Under the pieces are notes generated by a model. The model had not been told where the DNA came from. It worked only from the letters and a program-made list of their open reading frames with translations, and ran no database searches. From Leptospira ainazelensis (GTDB taxonomy: Bacteria; Spirochaetota; Leptospiria; Leptospirales; Leptospiraceae): a DNA stretch of 64,000 bases. The stretch covers positions 1-64,000 of the forward strand of contig NZ_JAFFPT010000062.1 in assembly GCF_016918785.1 (NCBI RefSeq), in the 5' to 3' direction. The translations under genes were made by a program, and so were the position numbers. Shown here in pieces: positions 46,471 to 55,788 of this stretch; within the stretch, counting starts at the first letter, position 1; every line of letters starts with the position of its first letter.

Positions 46471-47565
46471 CTAACCGAAAACCAGATTTGCGGACGTTCC
46501 TTTTCCCTTTTCGCTCTCCAGCCAAAACTCCGCTTCCGTAAGTTTCGCAAAGTCTCTGCAGAGTTTGATTCCAAGTCCGGCTCCGCCTTCGTTGAGCGTT
46601 CCCGGTGAAGTGAACGATTCTTTGGAGAGGACTTTTTTTAATTCTTCGCCGGACATTCCGAGTCCTTCGTCCAAAATAGATATTATGTTTTTATTGTTTT
46701 CTTTTTTACGGGCTCTTAGAGTGATCGTTCCTCCGGGTTTTGAAAACTTGAGAGCGTTTACGAATAGATTCCGCAGGATAACCCTAAAGATATCCTTGTC
46801 CGCGACAATTCTCAGAGTTTCGTCTAAATCGGTTTCAACTTTTATCGATTTTAACTTTACATAGTCGTTATAGAGTGCGATCAATTCCTGAATGGTCTCG
46901 ATCGGAGAAAAAGGGACTTTGCTGATTATGATACTTTTTGAATTCGCTTTTACCCAGTTTAGGGTATTGTCTATCAAGTCTATCGTTAGATAGGTTTGTA
47001 TATTCAGCTTTGATAAATAAGGATATAGATCTTCCGCGGAAAGATCCTCGTTTTTAAAAAGTGAAATCAGGGATATGATCTGAATCAGAGGGGTCCTCAG
47101 ATCATGAGCCAATATGGAAAGGAGCTGTGTTTTTGTTGAATTTGTGTGAGTAAGTTCTATATTGAGTTTTTCTAATTCGTCTATGTCTTGAAAGGCCACC
47201 GCATTCAGTCCTCCGAACGCAGTGCTTCGAATCTGAAACCATCTTTCTCCGTTTGTTTTTGTCCGGATTTTTGCCTTTACCGAAGTATTTCTTTTTTCGT
47301 TTCCTTCCCCATGATTGACTTCCGAAAGCCATTCTTCTCTTGCGTTTTTTCTTTTGGATTCTTCGGGAAACGCCTTTGAAAACCATTCTTCAAGCGTTGG
47401 AATTTCTTGGATTCTGTAACCGATGATTTCCCTAAAACTTCGATTGAGATAGAGGGTCTGGAACTGATCCCCTTTGACTTGCGCAAGCAATACCGGACAC
47501 GGAATGAATTCTACGAATCTTATTTTATCTCCGATATTGTCTAAGGCTTCCTGAATTAATTCCAT
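46471..47565 (-). CDS. PAS-domain sensor histidine kinase
   Basis: 364 residues, no membrane segment, so cytoplasmic. A PAS domain (about 18-130: TLYLNRSFREIIGYRIQEI) is followed by the dimerisation/phosphoacceptor helix SILAHDLRTPLIQ (histidine near 155) and an HATPase domain with NLFVNALKFSKPGG, DEGLGMS and GGAGLGIKL. No response regulator is adjacent; one lies at 51.3 kb. A GC-rich hairpin overlaps its 3' end (46446-46476). Confidence 0.93.
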   Translation of the reverse strand: MELIQEALDNIGDKIRFVEFIPCPVLLAQVKGDQFQTLYLNRSFREIIGYRIQEIPTLEEWFSKAFPEESKRKNAREEWLSEVNHGEGNEKRNTSVKAKIRTKTNGERWFQIRSTAFGGLNAVAFQDIDELEKLNIELTHTNSTKTQLLSILAHDLRTPLIQIISLISLFKNEDLSAEDLYPYLSKLNIQTYLTIDLIDNTLNWVKANSKSIIISKVPFSPIETIQELIALYNDYVKLKSIKVETDLDETLRIVADKDIFRVILRNLFVNALKFSKPGGTITLRARKKENNKNIISILDEGLGMSGEELKKVLSKESFTSPGTLNEGGAGLGIKLCRDFAKLTEAEFWLESEKGKGTSANLVFG

Positions 47566-48070
47566 CTTTTTGAATTCCGCATGAGACCCGGTTTTTTTCC
47601 AAATCTATCTAATATAAAACATCTCTAATAGTATACTGTATCAATGGATTCTCCAATTAAAAATTTATTTCTTTTTACAAAAACTGAAAGTCTGTGTGTC
47701 AAAAGTCTGTCAGTAATATTCAATAAACATACTTTACGTTGGATTTGGTTTCATTCTTAAAGATTGATAAGCGAGTTTTCGCTCATCTTTTTCGGATTTT
47801 TAGATTGAGAATATTCTAAATTTAGAATATTTCTGAGCGCTTTTTTTATCCTGAATAGACCGGGTTTTTTCAGCTTTTTTTATTTTTGTGCCGAGGGAGT
47901 TAATCGTGTTTTTATCCATTCTCGGAATTTATGAGTTTTAACTTCGATGTGATAAAAAATATTTTTTTGTAAGCGGAATATAAGTGGGTTTTCGAACTCT
48001 TCCGTTACTATCCTCTTTTAGTGAAAACCTCCGGACTGGAGGAAAGCCAAATATACAAAAGGTGAAACTT
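47566..48070. other. long promoter region with a perfect palindrome
   Basis: Between the divergent kinase and PI-PLC genes. It has AAAGTCTGT repeated directly at 47687 and 47702, the hairpin AGCG-N6-CGCT near 47771, and a 22-bp palindrome listed separately. An in-frame extension of the PI-PLC gene to 47984 is possible but unlikely. Confidence 0.4.
47810..47831. promoter_or_regulatory. 22-bp perfect palindrome, candidate operator
   Basis: AATATTCTAAA followed at once by TTTAGAATATT. Perfect and AT-only apart from one G/C pair per arm, 240 bp before the PI-PLC gene and 245 bp before the kinase gene. It looks like a binding site for a dimeric repressor; which one is unknown. Confidence 0.5.
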
Positions 48071-49357
48071 ATGAAGAGAATTTTATCCATTCTTATCTTC
48101 TCTCTTTTTCTGGGAACGATGGGAAATCTTTACGCGAGTCGCGGCGCCGTTGTGGAAAACCCGATCGATGTTTTTGAAAGATCTTTTGAAAACAAAGTCC
48201 TTTCCATTCAAAGAAAAACTCAAGTAAACGCGAACCTTCCGGTTCATAGAGCGCTTTTTTACGGAACTCACAATTCGTATAACAGCAAGTCATACGCGGG
48301 ACCATTTTTCTCTTATGCCTTTCCGAATCAAAAATATTCAATCGGGGATCAACTTCGTCTGGGCGCTCGTTTTATCGAACTGGACGTTCACTGGGCTCTC
48401 GGCGCCCGCGCCCGCAAAGAACTTCTTCTTTGTCACGGACAGGACAATCACGTCGGTTGTAACGTTTTTGATCGCCCCTTCCACAAGGGTTTGGAAGAGG
48501 TTCGCAACTGGGTCTCCAATTCTTCGAATCGCAACGAAGTTATAGTTCTTTATATCGAAGATAAATTCGACGGCCATTCTTCGGAAGCGCTTCAAACTCT
48601 CAAAGACTATCTTGATCCTTGGTTGTATCGTTATTCGGGAAGTTGTTCGGATGTTCCTTCTCCGGAAAATATGCCCAAGTTAGGCGACATGGTAGCCTCC
48701 AATAAGAGAATTCTTCTTATGAGCAACGGTTGTTACGATTCCCAGTGGAGCGGCTATTTTAAGAAAATCTTTTTCGGAGGCGCTACGGGAAGCCCTAAAG
48801 AATTCAAAGGTTATCCGAATTGTAACTATTCCAGAGCGACTTACAATTCTACGATGGTTCGTTTTTTTAACGATACCACAAACTACTTCGGTTTTTACGA
48901 CGGCGTCAAAGAAAGCGGTTCTTTTACGGACTCTGCTATTCAATCGATGTTGGCTTGCGAAGTGAACGTTTTCGGTATCGATCAGTTTGATTCCGATTTT
49001 GCAAAAAAAGCGATCTGGTCTTGGAACACTTCGGAGCCTAACAACTGGGCTGGAAACGAACACTGCGCGGTTGTTTGGTCGAACGGAAGGTGGAACGATC
49101 TCAATTGCGCTTCTTGGAATCGTTTCTCTTGTAAGGATTCTTCAGGTAACTGGTATGTTACTTCGGGCGGGGGATCTTGGTCTTCCGGAAATTCCCAGTG
49201 TTCTTCTGAAACGGCAGGACGGTATAAGTTCTCGGCGCCTTTGACTCCTTATGAAAACAGAAAACTCTTGGAAGCTAAGAATTCTTCCGGAGCCGGAGAT
49301 CTTTGGATCAACCTTACCGATCAAACTTCGGAAGGAAGCTGGCTCTTAGGTAATTAA
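48071..49357 (+). CDS. secreted PI-PLC-X-like phosphodiesterase with C-type-lectin-like tail
   Basis: 428 residues. Signal peptide MKRILSILIFSLFLGTMGN, then a PI-PLC-X type TIM barrel: first catalytic histidine in YGTHNSYNS (near 60), FIELDVHWA, second histidine in LLCHGQDNH. After residue 315 come lectin-like motifs, SEPNNWAGNEHC, GRWNDLNC and FSCK, then WINLTDQTSEGSW. It is likely a secreted or surface lipid- or glycan-active enzyme. ATG 48071 (AAAGGTGAAAC before it) is chosen because it opens the signal peptide. A clear terminator follows. Confidence 0.87.
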   Translation: MKRILSILIFSLFLGTMGNLYASRGAVVENPIDVFERSFENKVLSIQRKTQVNANLPVHRALFYGTHNSYNSKSYAGPFFSYAFPNQKYSIGDQLRLGARFIELDVHWALGARARKELLLCHGQDNHVGCNVFDRPFHKGLEEVRNWVSNSSNRNEVIVLYIEDKFDGHSSEALQTLKDYLDPWLYRYSGSCSDVPSPENMPKLGDMVASNKRILLMSNGCYDSQWSGYFKKIFFGGATGSPKEFKGYPNCNYSRATYNSTMVRFFNDTTNYFGFYDGVKESGSFTDSAIQSMLACEVNVFGIDQFDSDFAKKAIWSWNTSEPNNWAGNEHCAVVWSNGRWNDLNCASWNRFSCKDSSGNWYVTSGGGSWSSGNSQCSSETAGRYKFSAPLTPYENRKLLEAKNSSGAGDLWINLTDQTSEGSWLLGN

Positions 49358-49390
49358 TTCCGCAGAGCAACTCTTTTGAAAAATTTTTCC

Positions 49391-49420
49391 AGGGGCGGAT
49401 TTTTTTTCGTCCCTTTTTTT
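49391..49420 (+). terminator. rho-independent terminator of the PI-PLC gene
   Basis: AGGGGCG pairs with CGTCCCT (one G-U pair) around a T-rich loop, followed by a T-run. It lies 34 bp after the stop. Confidence 0.85.
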
Positions 49421-49507
49421 ATCTTTTTTCAGATTTCCGTTTCTCCAAGTTCGCACTCGTTTCGGAATTTTTTGTTTTTGTTCGATTCATTTTTTTAGGT
49501 TTCATCC

Positions 49508-49600
49508 TTGTCGGAACTCCGGCAAGACCTTCTTTTTCGGGTTGAAATTCCTTTTTGTATTCCGAGAGCTCCGTTCTCGATTCTTCTTAAAATCTCGTTC
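49508..49600 (+). repeat. partial copy of the intergenic repeat (head type 2)
   Basis: TTGTCGGAACTCCGGCAAGACCTTCTTTTTCGGGTTGAAA (given here as one block at 49508-49547, quoted only in part elsewhere) matches the head at 28945-28985: TGTCGGAACTCCGACAAGAC then GGGTTGAAA. The rest of 49421-49812 shows no gene. Confidence 0.55.
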
Positions 49601-49812
49601 CGCAAAAAATCCGTTCTCTTTTGGAAAGACGGCTTCCTTTTTTACACGATAAGTTTTAAGAATCCGATAAGGCCGGTTCTTTTTGCGAGAATACGGATCT
49701 TGTAAATAATTGATTTATAGATACAAAAATGGATGGAATTTTCCTATTTTTGTGACAGCCTAATGACCTGAATTTCCAAGGTTCTAAGCGAAACCGCTTT
49801 TAAATCAAATCG

Positions 49813-51174
49813 ATGCCGCCAAACACAATCCAAACCAAGGAGGAGACCTTACGTCGCTTTAACAAGGAGCTGATGTCCTTGGCAAAAAATCCGGTTTTGG
49901 ACAAAGGTGATTTGAATCCCGCTTTAAACGTCCTTACGGAGTCGATTTCCAGAGCCTTGGATTGCGAACGCTGTAGCATCTGGTTTTACAGCGAGACAAA
50001 AACTTCGATTCAATGTCTCGATCTATTTATCCTTTCCGAAAATTCCCACAACTCCGGGATGGAACTTCTTCAAAAAGACTATCCTCGTTATTTCGAAGTA
50101 CTCAAAGAGGAGAGGTTGATCGTCGCCGACGATGCGGTTCAAGACGAAGCCACCAAAGAGTTCGCTCAGAATTATCTCGTTCCTTTAAACATCCTTTCGA
50201 TGTTGGACGCTCCGATCCTTATGGATGGAAAACTCCTCGGAATCATCTGTAACGAACACGTAGGCAAACGACATTCTTGGACGTTAGAGGAACAAACCTT
50301 CGTAGGTTCTCTCTCGGATATGATTCCTAGAATCTTTCAAGCCGTCGAAAGAAAGAAGGCGGAAGAAGAATTAAAAAAAGCGAATGAACGTTTGGAATAC
50401 ACGGTAAAAACGAGAACCCGAATTATTCTGAGTCAAAAGGAAGAACTTGAACATCAGATCAAGATGGCCAAAAAAATACAGGGCGCTCTTCTCCCGGCCA
50501 CTCTTCCTAAGTCCGAATATTTGGATCTGCAATATCTTTACGAACCTATGATGGAACTCGGCGGAGACTTCGTGGACTTTCTCTACGACGAGGAAAGTTT
50601 CACTCTCGGCTTTTTTATTTGCGACGTTTCGGGGCACGGAGTTTCAGCGGCTTTGCTCGCTTCGATGGTGAAGATGTCTTATTCGAATTGGAGATCGTTT
50701 ATTCAAAATCCGGAATATGGTGTGGCTCATATTTACGAATCCCTCGCCGGAAAATTTGCGGGTCATTTTATTACAGCTATCCTCGGAACTCTAAACGTCA
50801 AAACCGGAGAAGGAAGAATGACCAACGCCGGTCATTGTCCGCCCGTCCTCCTGAGTAGAGGAAAAAAGCCCCTCGTTTTTTATCAAACCGGCGCCTTGCT
50901 TACGGATTTGATTCCTCTTAAATTGGAAACGGTTCCTTTTCATTTGGATCCCGGCGATCGTCTGGTTCTTTATACGGACGGAATTATAGAATCGTTCAAT
51001 TTGAATCGGGAGATGTTTTCCGAGGAACGTCTTCTTTCCAATTTGGATTCCTCCGAAAACGAAACTCTGGAAGGACTGTGTAAAAAAGTTTTTTCCGAGG
51101 TGAATCGTTTTATGGGAGTCGGTCACGAAGGTTTTTCGGACGATCTTACGCTTTTGGCGCTTGAAAGAAAATAG
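49813..51174 (+). CDS. GAF-domain PP2C (RsbU/SpoIIE-type) phosphatase
   Basis: 453 residues. GAF domain (about 25-180), coiled coil (about 180-222: RKKAEEELKKANERLEY) and a PP2C-like serine phosphatase domain with GGDFVDFL, FICDVSGHGVSAALLASM, LYTDGIIES and SDDLTLLAL as the metal-binding set. Such proteins dephosphorylate STAS-type anti-sigma antagonists. It has no membrane part. A response regulator gene follows by 135 bp on the same strand, suggesting joint function. Confidence 0.92.
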   Translation: MPPNTIQTKEETLRRFNKELMSLAKNPVLDKGDLNPALNVLTESISRALDCERCSIWFYSETKTSIQCLDLFILSENSHNSGMELLQKDYPRYFEVLKEERLIVADDAVQDEATKEFAQNYLVPLNILSMLDAPILMDGKLLGIICNEHVGKRHSWTLEEQTFVGSLSDMIPRIFQAVERKKAEEELKKANERLEYTVKTRTRIILSQKEELEHQIKMAKKIQGALLPATLPKSEYLDLQYLYEPMMELGGDFVDFLYDEESFTLGFFICDVSGHGVSAALLASMVKMSYSNWRSFIQNPEYGVAHIYESLAGKFAGHFITAILGTLNVKTGEGRMTNAGHCPPVLLSRGKKPLVFYQTGALLTDLIPLKLETVPFHLDPGDRLVLYTDGIIESFNLNREMFSEERLLSNLDSSENETLEGLCKKVFSEVNRFMGVGHEGFSDDLTLLALERK

Positions 51175-51308
51175 AACCCGAATCGACGTTCCTGATTCAT
51201 TTTTAAAACGAATTCTTGGAATGATACGCGATTCTCTCGGAAAGAAAGCCGGAGGAAAACGGTAAACGGAAAGTGTAACGTTACTCTTTATTGGAGATTT
51301 AGGAACGT

Positions 51309-51986
51309 ATGAAAATCGCACCAAACTATTCGATCCTTCTCGCTGAAGACGACGAAAACAACGCTGAACTTCTCATTCGTCATTTGGAAAGATATAATTT
51401 CGAAGTGGATCACGTCGTCGACGGCTTTGCGGCGGAAATCAAACTGAGGAAACGACGTTACGATTTGATTCTTACGGATAACCGAATGCCGAAACAAAGC
51501 GGGCTTAGCCTTTTGGAAAGAATCCCGGAAGTCAATCGTACAACTCCTATTATTTTTTTAACGGTAAGCAACGAAAAGGAAACTATCATTCAAGCTGCGC
51601 ATAACAAAAGACTCGTCGCTTATCTTTTAAAACCGGTCGATACACAAATCCTGCTCGAAAAAATTTGCCACGGTTTGGGGATTCGAATGGATTCTCTCAT
51701 CGATAAAAAAGCCTATCCTTTCGAGATACATCCATGGAACAAATCCGGTCACGGTGTCGGGATCGAGTTGAAGGGTTGTCCTTACGGCAAAAGTATCGAA
51801 AAGTTAGTTCAAGAGATCTCGTTTTTTCTAAAAGAGCTTCCGACCTTGCGGAGTATTTTGATCAAGGTAAATCCAGAATTCTATTATTACAAAAATGGCG
51901 AACAATTGCTTTCCACTCTTGTCGATCGTCTCGCGATCAAATACGAAATCAAAAAGGAAGATATCGGCATTCTAAACGAACCGTGA
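51309..51986 (+). CDS. response regulator with unknown C-terminal domain
   Basis: 225 residues. The receiver domain (about 5-120) is complete: acidic pair EDDENN, phosphoacceptor aspartate in LILTDNRMPKQ, threonine in IIFLTVSN and lysine in LLKPVDT. The C-terminal 100 residues (GVGIELKGCPYGKSIEKLVQEI and on) match no output domain I know; there is no DNA-binding helix-turn-helix motif evident. ATG 51309 follows AGGAACGT. Stop is 7 bp from the convergent marR stop. Confidence 0.88.
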   Translation: MKIAPNYSILLAEDDENNAELLIRHLERYNFEVDHVVDGFAAEIKLRKRRYDLILTDNRMPKQSGLSLLERIPEVNRTTPIIFLTVSNEKETIIQAAHNKRLVAYLLKPVDTQILLEKICHGLGIRMDSLIDKKAYPFEIHPWNKSGHGVGIELKGCPYGKSIEKLVQEISFFLKELPTLRSILIKVNPEFYYYKNGEQLLSTLVDRLAIKYEIKKEDIGILNEP

Positions 51987-51993
51987 TTTCGGC

Positions 51994-52464
51994 TTACTTC
52001 TTTTTAGTCTTTGTTCTTGCGGTCTGCTTTTGAATCAAATTCTCCCGCATTCGATTGAGGATCCGGAAAAGTTCGGATCTATCCTTTGCCGTCGTACCTG
52101 AAAAAAGCCAGAGGTGAACCTTACGGGAAAGACGTAAAATTTCCTTTCTCGCGACGGTTCCCGATTCGGTTAGATTTACTAATGTGATACGCTGATCTTT
52201 TTCCGAAGTTGTTCTCACGATGAGTTTTAGATTTTCAAGACTTTGTATGATCGGAGTTATCGAAGATTGGTTACGGAGAATTTTTGCGGAGATATCCCGC
52301 ATACTCTGTTTTTTTTTCGACAAAGCGCATAACACGGCGCCCTGAGCCGGAAGAAGTTTTTGAATCGGCGATTTTTTATACTCGATTTCGATTTCGTTCA
52401 GGATGGAATCTCGGAGTCCGGTGATCAAATAAAGGATCAAGGACGAATCTAAACCTTCTAGCAT
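51994..52464 (-). CDS. MarR-family transcriptional regulator
   Basis: 156 residues. Winged helix-turn-helix core about 45-115: GAVLCALSKKKQSMRDISAKI and NQSSITPIIQSLENLKLIVRTTSEKDQR, the latter the recognition helix and wing. MarR proteins are usually repressors released by small phenolic or oxidising ligands. It is divergent from the fatty acid hydroxylase gene, 110 bp apart, and probably controls it or itself. Confidence 0.88.
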   Translation of the reverse strand: MLEGLDSSLILYLITGLRDSILNEIEIEYKKSPIQKLLPAQGAVLCALSKKKQSMRDISAKILRNQSSITPIIQSLENLKLIVRTTSEKDQRITLVNLTESGTVARKEILRLSRKVHLWLFSGTTAKDRSELFRILNRMRENLIQKQTARTKTKKK

Positions 52465-52573
52465 TCTTCTATCTCTCTAAAAAAAAGTTGACATTTCGGA
52501 CGATTTTTGCCTGCGTATGGGAGGAAGGCAAGATTTTCCTTTGGCCCCAAAGTATTTAAGAGAGGTGGCTTAC

Positions 52574-53413
52574 ATGGAAACTGATTTGCTTTTTTTCGCC
52601 GAGTTGACTTCCGCACAAAGAAGTTTGTTTTTGATCGCGGGTTTTGTTCTCGCGTGGTCCTTGGAGCTAATATTCGGACTTCATAAAAGTCTGAGAAACA
52701 AGTTGGATCATACGCGCGTAAATCTTATCTTCTGGCTTACGACTCTTCTGATAAACCTTATTCTCGCGGGACTGATCGTAACGATCGGATCTTTTTCGAT
52801 TTCAAGGGGATACGGAATTCTACAAATTTTTGGGATCCAAGGATGGAGCGCAGTAGTTCTTTCTATTCTATTTTTGGATTTTTTCGCGGTGTATCTGACT
52901 CACTTTTTGGAGCATAAAATTCCTTTTTTATGGCGCTTTCACGTTGTCCATCATTCCGATGTTTCGGTTGACGTGAGTACGGCGCTTCGGCATCATCCTG
53001 GCGAAACACTTCTGAGAGCGTTTATGACCGCTTTGGGTGTGGGAATTTTAGGAGTTCCGATCGAGATTCTAATTTTTTATCAGACGCTTTCCGGTTTATT
53101 TGCACAACTCACACATATCGATATACGTCTTCCGAAACGTTTGGAACGTGTGCTTTCCTCGGTTCTGATCACGCCGGGCGTACATAAGATACATCATCAT
53201 TTTCAACAGCCCTATTCGGATCGCAACTATGGAAATATATTTTCTTTTTGGGATCGATTGTTCGGAACTTTTTCGATTCAGGAAATCCCCGAGGTCGTGT
53301 ATGGAATCGACATTTTGAGAAACTCCGAAACCCGAGAAAAAAGTATAGTAAACCTTATGAAATTACCTTTTGATTATGAGAATGAAGTGCAAAACGATCA
53401 TCACAGTCGTTAA
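52574..53413 (+). CDS. fatty acid hydroxylase / sterol desaturase superfamily membrane protein
   Basis: 279 residues with four or five membrane helices (about 15-35, 50-75, 90-112, 150-175) and the diiron histidine clusters HFLEH, HVVHHS, LRHHPGE and HKIHHH. These enzymes use O2 to hydroxylate or desaturate lipids. ATG 52574 with AGAGG upstream is preferred over an in-frame ATG at 52517. The CpxP-like lipoprotein gene starts 58 bp later; co-transcription is possible. Confidence 0.9.
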   Translation: METDLLFFAELTSAQRSLFLIAGFVLAWSLELIFGLHKSLRNKLDHTRVNLIFWLTTLLINLILAGLIVTIGSFSISRGYGILQIFGIQGWSAVVLSILFLDFFAVYLTHFLEHKIPFLWRFHVVHHSDVSVDVSTALRHHPGETLLRAFMTALGVGILGVPIEILIFYQTLSGLFAQLTHIDIRLPKRLERVLSSVLITPGVHKIHHHFQQPYSDRNYGNIFSFWDRLFGTFSIQEIPEVVYGIDILRNSETREKSIVNLMKLPFDYENEVQNDHHSR

Positions 53414-53471
53414 AAAAATGGAACCTGAGTTTGAGGTTTTGGTCAGAGGATTAGAAAATGGGAGGAATCCA

Positions 53472-53898
<427 letters not shown>

Positions 53899-53909
<11 letters not shown>

Positions 53910-54450
53910 ATCTGAATTTACAGATATCGTTAGTTCCACTAGGGACATTGTCCTCTCTGCGATTGAAAAAAACCTCGCAGAGAGGTTTTCTTACGCCATC
54001 GACGACGTTGCGCAAGAAACCTATTTTCGCGCGTACAAAGCTTTAAAAAAAGATCAGTTTCGCAAAGAATCAAAACTGAGCACTTGGTTGTACGCGATCG
54101 CCAGAAACGAATCCCTAAGAATGAACGATAAGCTGAAAAGAGAAGAAGAACGTACCGAGAAGTTGGCCCGTTCTAAAAAACCGGAAGACTTTATTACCGG
54201 CAATTCGAACATGAACGGAAAATCGGGCGATGCAGAAACTAATTCTCAGGAAGTGATCGGATTACTTCGTTCACTTTTGGTTAAGATTCCCGATAAATAC
54301 AGAAGGGTTTTGGAATTCTATCTGGCGGGTTATACGGAAAAACAAATCGCCGAAACTATGGGCGTAAAACCGGGAACTGTTAAGTCCAGGGCGGCGAGAG
54401 GCAAAGAGATGATGAAACGAGTTGGGACAAAGGAGAAATTTTATGAATAA
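53899..54450 (+). CDS. ECF-type RNA polymerase sigma factor
   Basis: 183 residues with sigma region 2 (about 28-75: YAIDDVAQETYFRAYKAL, LSTWLYAIARNESL) and region 4 (about 115-175: IPDKYRRVLEFYLAGYTEKQIAETMGVKPGTVKSRAARG, a helix-turn-helix). It lacks the other sigma-70 regions, as ECF factors do. It is flanked, with overlaps on both sides, by a periplasmic CpxP-like protein and a one-helix membrane protein, the layout of a metal- or stress-sensing Cnr-type unit. Confidence 0.93.
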
Positions 54451-54712
54451 TCGTAATTCCTCTCCTATGAAGGGAGAGATTTTAAAAAGAAAACAGAATC
54501 AAGATTGGGTGAAGCAGATTTCGTCTAACGTGGTTCGAAGAGACAAAAGGGAAACCAGAAACAAAAGAATCGTAGGCGCTTCTCTGGTTCTTTTTTTGGG
54601 TTTAAGCGTATATGTAGGGTTTTGGTTTCAGGATTCCCTTTTGGACTCTCGGGATCAGGATTTATTGAGCATCGGAGTTTTTGAAGAATTGGAAGAGGCT
54701 TTCAATCGCTGA
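54443..54712 (+). CDS. small single-helix membrane protein, candidate anti-sigma factor
   Basis: 89 residues. About 42 basic, hydrophilic residues are followed by one membrane helix (about 43-62) and a short acidic tail. Size and topology match CnrY-like anti-sigma factors, which hold the ECF factor with a short cytoplasmic segment; sequence similarity cannot be claimed. ATG 54443 with AAAGGAGAAAT lies inside the end of the sigma gene (8-bp overlap). Confidence 0.8.
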   Translation: MNNRNSSPMKGEILKRKQNQDWVKQISSNVVRRDKRETRNKRIVGASLVLFLGLSVYVGFWFQDSLLDSRDQDLLSIGVFEELEEAFNR

Positions 54713-54735
54713 GGATTGAAGGCTTTTTTATTTTT
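54698..54735 (+). terminator. rho-independent terminator closing the sigma-factor operon
   Basis: GCTTTCAATC pairs with GATTGAAGGC (one G-U pair) around a 6-nt loop, followed by a T-rich run. The hairpin includes the stop codon of the last gene. Confidence 0.88.
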
Positions 54736-54834
54736 CCACGTATATCTTACCCGAAGCCGGATCTTTCCGGCGTTCGTATTTTTCCGGAAGGATCTAAATT
54801 GTTTTTAAAGTTATCGTACCTTAAAATTCATTTA

Positions 54835-55215
54835 TTATTTTTTTCGGTTAAAAAAGTTCCAGCAAGAGCGATTTAAAAATTCTGAAATTTCCGCACCTGA
54901 AATTATTCTATTTAAAAGTTCAGTTGATAAATCATCATGCTTAAAGAAATTGTCTGGGCTAGATTGAATAGCATTTTCAATATTAGATAGAAGAACAACT
55001 GTTGCTTCTGAATATTGCACAATAGATTCAGTATATTTATTTAAGAATCTATGTTCTCCTTTTTTCGCGATACAAGACGTATCAGATTCCAAGTGTCTTT
55101 TTGTAAAATTTACAATTATAACTTTTCCATTTTTATCTGGATCTGTAATAATACAATAAAGATGTTTTTCTCGACTACCCGGAGTCAATGAAAGAAATGT
55201 TGAGCCTTTCTTCAA
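54835..55215 (-). CDS. putative toxin of a Panacea-type toxin-antitoxin pair
   Basis: 126 residues, no signal. It begins with a strand-rich part (KKGSTFLSLTP, KHLYCIITDP, KVIIVNFTKRH) and has KGEHRFLNKYTESIVQYSEA, a pattern I associate with small MazF/PemK-fold-like proteins, though this is weak. Position 6 bp after a DUF4065 gene, as second gene, is typical of the toxin in such pairs. The DNA is far more AT-rich than the neighbours. Assignment as toxin rests mainly on context. Confidence 0.65.
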   Translation of the reverse strand: MKKGSTFLSLTPGSREKHLYCIITDPDKNGKVIIVNFTKRHLESDTSCIAKKGEHRFLNKYTESIVQYSEATVVLLSNIENAIQSSPDNFFKHDDLSTELLNRIISGAEISEFLNRSCWNFFNRKK

Positions 55216-55221
55216 AATAAA

Positions 55222-55788
55222 TTATTCACCAAGTAAAACGGATTTTACATAATTCTGGTTTTCTGTTTCTGATTTTATTTCTTTTATATCTTCAATAGAG
55301 TAATCAAGGTATTTCAATACATCTTCATTATCAATATTCTCGACTTGAAGACCATTTGTTCTTGGATCACTCCATTCTGGCAGTGAATGAGTGTAGGTAA
55401 TCATATCACTATAACTATAGTTTTTATACTGATCCACCACTGTTTCGATAAGCTTTAGTTCAGCAATGGATAAATAACGTATATTAGGGTTTTCTGTTAA
55501 TTCAATAATATACCCATTTTTCTTTGAAATGTATTTTGACCAAAATCCTGTATCTGAAATATGAAACTTTATTAAATTATAAGTCTTGCTTAACAAAGTT
55601 CCATTAGGCATCGAAATTAAATCATCGCCTGTAACAGGCTTACCCCATTTTCTTAATGCCTCTCTATCTATTAGATAGAGCAGTTTTAAAATTTTAGTAT
55701 AGTTATTTCGATCAACAGAATTTTTTTGAAGCAAAAGAACTGAAACTGCTTCCGTTGCTTTATGTTCGGAAAATTTAAATCTGATCAT
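55222..55788 (-). CDS. Panacea-domain (DUF4065, SocA-like) antitoxin
   Basis: 188 residues. The family core is clear: YTKILKLLYLIDREALRKWG, PVTGDDLISMPNGTLLSKTYNLI and a helical C-terminal part. The Panacea domain is a known versatile antitoxin domain that neutralises unrelated toxins encoded beside it. ATG 55788 starts the operon; the 126-residue putative toxin follows. AT-rich codon use and lack of relation to nearby genes suggest acquisition by transfer. Confidence 0.85.
   Translation of the reverse strand: MIRFKFSEHKATEAVSVLLLQKNSVDRNNYTKILKLLYLIDREALRKWGKPVTGDDLISMPNGTLLSKTYNLIKFHISDTGFWSKYISKKNGYIIELTENPNIRYLSIAELKLIETVVDQYKNYSYSDMITYTHSLPEWSDPRTNGLQVENIDNEDVLKYLDYSIEDIKEIKSETENQNYVKSVLLGE

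Noticed and set aside
46446..46476. Standard terminator for the histidine kinase
   Set aside because: The GC-rich hairpin overlaps the stop, and the T-run on the minus strand is about 20 bases too far away; it fits better as part of the palindromic element.
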